Part shown: one piece after another, positions 22,139 through 23,724 of the stretch
Layout: each line of letters starts with the position of its first letter
How positions within the stretch are numbered: the first letter of the stretch is position 1
Virus record (IMG/VR): IMGVR_UViG_3300040801_002409
Span: 1-23,724 of that record
DNA: 23,724 bases
From: a virus
Reading direction: 5' to 3' (one strand)
The notes under the pieces: generated by a model
The model's database searches: none
What the model was told of the DNA's origin: nothing
The model's input: only the letters and a program-made list of their open reading frames with translations
Position numbers and translations under genes: made by a program

Positions 22139-22783
22139 CTACTGCGTTGCCTGAAAGTGCATCCAATCGCGGTCAATACGTGCGCCGAGGCTTTTCCAGC
22201 CATGCCGCTCAAAGATGTCAATGACCTCAGGGCACATATTCGGGATGTACGCCTCGTTGGTGGGTGTCCACAGACCATTGCGCACGGGATCAAGGTCAAT
22301 CGCAATGCCCCACGAATGCCGTGAGACTTCCTTGCCACCCCGCATAAAACGCACGTTGGTAGTCCCTCCAAACTGGTCAAGTCCGTGCCGTTTGATGTCC
22401 TCAGGGCTGTAGTGCAGGGCAATGTCCCGCAGAATCGCCAGCAGTGACGGTGCAACCAGTTTGTGACAGCGCATCCGCGTCAGCGGCGCACCATTACCCC
22501 ACGCAATAAACATCGGGTACGGCGGGGTGATGTGGACTTGTTGCGGTGCACGGCCACCCTCGAAGTCAATTTCGCCATAGAACGCGGTCAGGGCAGGGGT
22601 GGTGTCTTCTGGAAACTCAGCACGTTGCAAGCCCGCCCACGATTCATAGGCGGCTTGGGTAGCAGGTCCCCAGATGCCATCTGCCCCGCCATAGTCACGC
22701 AGCGGATAGCCACGCGCCATCAGTCCGTGCTGCACGAGTTTCACGAGTTCTGTGTTGAGTTTGGTTGGTGGCGTCACTGACAT
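22139..22783 (-). CDS. Endolysin: peptidoglycan-binding domain plus M15-type peptidase
   Basis: 214 aa. ATG at 22783 overlaps the end of the upstream small gene by 10 nt. Residues ~12-50 form a peptidoglycan-binding_1 domain (LVKLVQHGLMARGYPL, then GADGIWGPATQAAYESW). Residues ~100-214 carry the M15 / VanY-like zinc peptidase motifs: SRHSWGIAIDLDP with H156 and D163, and DWMHF with H209 as the third zinc ligand. The family cuts peptide cross-links of peptidoglycan. No signal peptide is present, so export needs a holin. Neighbouring membrane peptide and lipoprotein support a lysis module. Confidence 0.9.
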   Translation of the reverse strand: MSVTPPTKLNTELVKLVQHGLMARGYPLRDYGGADGIWGPATQAAYESWAGLQRAEFPEDTTPALTAFYGEIDFEGGRAPQQVHITPPYPMFIAWGNGAPLTRMRCHKLVAPSLLAILRDIALHYSPEDIKRHGLDQFGGTTNVRFMRGGKEVSRHSWGIAIDLDPVRNGLWTPTNEAYIPNMCPEVIDIFERHGWKSLGARIDRDWMHFQATQ

Positions 22784-22914
22784 GACTCACAGTCGGGTTG
22801 CCCAATGTGGCAGGCATCAGCAGGGGTTTCTGCTGCTTCAGATTCCCCCAAGTCTTCATCCTCGAAGTCGTCAAAGTCTTCAGGAACGGGGGTGATGGGT
22901 TTTTCTGGTTTCAT
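22774..22914 (-). CDS. Small acidic protein with C-terminal cysteine cluster
   Basis: 46 aa from ATG 22914 with GGAGG at 22920-22924. The upstream in-frame start at 22998 would translate through a hairpin and is rejected. The protein is very acidic in the middle (PEDFDDFEDEDLGESEAAET) and ends CHIGQPDCESCQ, with C35, H36, C42 and C45. A C-x6-C-x2-C cluster could bind a metal, but one short motif is weak evidence. It lies just before the endolysin gene. Function unknown. Confidence 0.6.
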   Translation of the reverse strand: MKPEKPITPVPEDFDDFEDEDLGESEAAETPADACHIGQPDCESCQ

Positions 22915-22924
22915 GGCTACCTCC

Positions 22925-22952
22925 AAAAGGAAAGCCGCCCGTTTAGGACGGC
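22925..22952 (-). terminator. Hairpin and U-run upstream of the acidic small gene
   Basis: Minus-strand GCCGTCC, loop TAAAC, GGGCGGC (7 bp, one wobble that pairs only in minus RNA), followed by TTTCCTTTT and then directly GGAGG of the next gene's ribosome site. It looks like a rho-independent terminator for transcripts coming from the right. Confidence 0.6.
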
Positions 22953-22989
22953 AGAATTGATAGATTGTTGTTTGAAGGGAGGTGATGTT

Positions 22990-23154
22990 ATGGCGCAACT
23001 CAGTAACGCTGAAAAGATTCAGATTATGAGTCTTGCTATTCAGCTTTTAGGTAGTAAGTACGACGGCAATACCCCTGAAAGGATAAAAACGCTTTTTGGG
23101 TATTACGACGCTATGGTTGAGAAGGTTTCCGATACTTCGCAACCAAATCGGTGA
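22990..23154 (+). CDS. Small plus-strand hypothetical protein
   Basis: The one well-supported complete plus-strand gene in the window: 54 aa from ATG 22990 with a very strong ribosome site, GGGAGGTGATGTT. The protein, MAQLSNAEKIQIMSLAIQLL then GSKYDGNTPERIKTLFGYYD, is two helices joined by a short loop, with no membrane span. It converges on the minus-strand gene at 23111-23311 and their 3' ends overlap by 44 bp. No clear promoter is seen before it. A longer frame starting at 22798 lacks a site and overlaps other genes. Function unknown. Confidence 0.7.
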   Translation: MAQLSNAEKIQIMSLAIQLLGSKYDGNTPERIKTLFGYYDAMVEKVSDTSQPNR

Positions 23155-23311
23155 GCTTGGGTAAAGGGTCTTTTTCTGCGTCTATGCTCTGATAAAGCTC
23201 CTGACCTAAGCGCATAGCATCAACAACTTCGGCGGCGACATCCTGCACAGAGTCGCCGCTTATTGTTGTTTCGAGGTACATCCATTTCACTATGACGGTA
23301 ACGTTAGCCAC
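23111..23311 (-). CDS. Small hypothetical protein
   Basis: 66 aa from a GTG at 23311 with GGAGGGAG nine bases upstream. The N-terminus has two strands (NVTVIVKWMYLETTISGDS), then an amphipathic helix (VQDVAAEVVDAMRLGQELYQ) and a charged end. Strand-strand-helix with a D-S-V-x-D-V-A-A-E-V turn resembles many small phage proteins of unknown function. It is the first minus-strand gene after the right-edge control region and is preceded by a hairpin and U-run, so it may be expressed separately from the late operon. Confidence 0.65.
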   Translation of the reverse strand: MANVTVIVKWMYLETTISGDSVQDVAAEVVDAMRLGQELYQSIDAEKDPLPKLTDLVAKYRKPSQP

Positions 23312-23328
23312 GGCTTACAACTCCCTCC

Positions 23329-23355
23329 AAACAAAAACACCGCCCGCAGACGGTG
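23329..23355 (-). terminator. Hairpin and U-run upstream of the 66-aa gene
   Basis: Minus-strand CACCGTC, loop TGCG, GGCGGTG (7 bp, one wobble pairing only in minus RNA) followed by TTTTTGTTT and then GGAGGGAG, the ribosome site of the next gene. It is built like the hairpin at 22925-22952 (shared CCGTC and GGGCGG words). Confidence 0.6.
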
Positions 23356-23368
23356 AAGAGTTTTAGTA

Positions 23369-23397
23369 TTGACAGCTTTATAACGGTGTGTTAAATT
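23369..23397 (+). promoter_or_regulatory. Rightward sigma-70-type promoter
   Basis: TTGACA (23369-23374), 17-bp spacer, TAAATT (23392-23397). The -35 is a perfect consensus with ideal spacing and the -10 matches 4 of 6. Transcription should start about 23404-23406, exactly where the long inverted repeat begins. A second, weaker candidate (TTGACT 23403-23408, 16 bp, TATAGC) follows. Confidence 0.55.
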
Positions 23398-23402
23398 CAA
23401 CC

Positions 23403-23546
23403 TTGACTAGACCACGGGCAGCTTTATAGCTCGACACAAAGGATTGATGGCTTACACTTTCCCCATCAAACCCTCACATATTTCTCTCATAAGAGCGTAT
23501 AATGCTTACGCCCCCTGTGTTTGTGTCGATGTCGTGGTCTAGTCAA
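23403..23546 (+). repeat. Nested inverted repeat, candidate structured RNA
   Basis: Outer arms TTGACTAGACCACG (23403-23416) and CGTGGTCTAGTCAA (23533-23546) are a perfect 14-bp inverted repeat. Inside them TCGACACAAA (23431-23440) and TTTGTGTCGA (23520-23529) are a perfect 10-bp pair in the same order. Further in, GGATTGATGG (23441-23450) pairs with CCATCAAACC (23463-23472), 9 of 10. Two small hairpins follow (CTCT/AGAG at 23484-23495; GCGTA/TACGC at 23495-23511). The whole would fold as a closed, multi-branched RNA of ~144 nt. A perfect TATAAT (23498-23503) without a good -35 lies inside. Confidence 0.8.
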
Positions 23547-23570
23547 CTCGCCATCCCACCAGGGGGCTTT
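23510..23570 (+). terminator. GC-rich stem competing with the inverted repeat, weak terminator-like
   Basis: GCCCCCTG (23510-23517) and CAGGGGGC (23560-23567) are a perfect 8-bp inverted repeat with a 42-nt loop, followed by TTT. Its left arm lies inside the loop of the long inverted repeat and its right arm outside, so the two cannot both form except as a pseudoknot. The T-run is short, so termination is uncertain. Confidence 0.35.
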
Positions 23571-23595
23571 GCTATTGCTTAGGAAGGAGCTTTTT

Positions 23596-23658
23596 GTGTA
23601 TCCGCCCCCTAAGTACGGGACAAAAGCTGAATACAGAAAAAAAGGTCGTCAGCTCTGA
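23596..23658 (+). CDS. Possible 20-aa leader peptide
   Basis: GTG at 23596 with AAGGAG six bases upstream encodes MYPPPKYGTKAEYRKKGRQL and stops at 23656-23658. It follows the structured region downstream of the rightward promoter. It could be a leader peptide, the start of a gene broken by a frameshift (a frame one base away stays open to the right edge), or chance. No family is recognised. Confidence 0.3.
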   Translation: MYPPPKYGTKAEYRKKGRQL

Positions 23659-23698
23659 AAGCTAGGTTTTTGAGCAGATGTCTGAGTTGGTCTAAGCC

Positions 23699-23724
23699 GT
23701 GGCGAAAAAAAGATTTCTCACGCC
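23699..23724 (+). CDS. Possible gene start cut by the right edge
   Basis: GTG at 23699 opens a frame reading MAKKRFLT before the window ends. It has no clear ribosome site and only eight codons are visible. It is listed because the upstream promoter points at it. Very uncertain. Confidence 0.15.

Noticed and set aside
22030-22945. Shared word AAACGGGCGGC in the lipoprotein gene and in the hairpin before the acidic gene, both reading KRAAFLL
   Set aside because: Only 11 identical bases; in one case it codes for a signal peptide, in the other it is half of a hairpin. Chance similarity is the simplest explanation.
23403-23546. Phage attachment site or insertion-sequence ends
   Set aside because: No integrase or transposase in the window, no target duplication flanking the arms, and the internal segment is too short for an insertion sequence.
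23510-23567. tRNA or tRNA-like gene (both strands)
   Set aside because: Only 58 nt between the arms, with no T-loop or anticodon arm pattern on either strand.

Overview
The window is the late (virion and lysis) region of a tailed double-stranded DNA phage or prophage. It has no host housekeeping genes, tRNA, rRNA or CRISPR array. Nearly all genes lie on the minus strand and are packed into one right-to-left operon, with ATGA, GTGA, TTGA or TAATG overlaps at many junctions and strong AGGAGG-type ribosome sites, several serving GTG or TTG starts. The host cannot be named from the sequence. Base composition looks like the low to mid 50s percent GC. A lipoprotein signal and an M15-type lysin show only that the host is a bacterium with peptidoglycan.

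Layout in the direction of transcription: (1) Right edge, 23312-23724: a control region with a good rightward promoter, a long nested inverted repeat and a short rightward reading frame. (2) 22049-23311: small genes and lysis-type functions: a 66-aa unknown, a lone plus-strand 54-aa gene, an acidic cysteine-tailed peptide, a peptidoglycan-binding/M15 endolysin, a 26-aa membrane peptide. (3) 20401-22052: a small lipoprotein and small unknown, coiled-coil or membrane proteins, including a winged-helix-like protein of the kind found upstream of the Mu terminase. (4) 15740-20404: the packaging and portal module: a zinc-motif small-terminase-like protein, an HU-family protein, large terminase, DUF935-type portal, MuF-type head protein. 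(5) 12073-15627: the Mu-like head module: protease with nested scaffold, major capsid protein, helix-hairpin-helix protein, gp36-like (DUF1320), gpG-like virion morphogenesis protein, tail terminator-like protein and a 58-aa linker gene. (6) 1-12076: a long flexible tail: tube protein, tail chaperone pair with a probable frameshift, a 2304-aa tape measure, and the tail-tip and fibre genes. The last gene runs off the left edge.

The head and packaging genes follow the order of transposable phage Mu (gp27-28-29-30-I-T-35-36-37), but there is no sheath gene and the tape measure is very long. The virion is therefore expected to be siphovirus-like, with a tail of roughly 350 nm if the usual 0.15 nm per residue holds. 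No transposase or integrase lies in the window, so a Mu-like lifestyle is not shown.

Most notable points: a nested inverted repeat that begins at the predicted transcription start of the right-edge promoter and would fold into a closed multi-branched RNA; a recurring hairpin / U-run / ribosome-site arrangement in front of several minus-strand genes; a +1 frameshift candidate in the tail chaperones; a scaffold start nested inside the protease with its own ribosome site; an HU gene inside the terminase operon; and tiny genes (58, 26 and 59 aa) that simple gene callers would miss.
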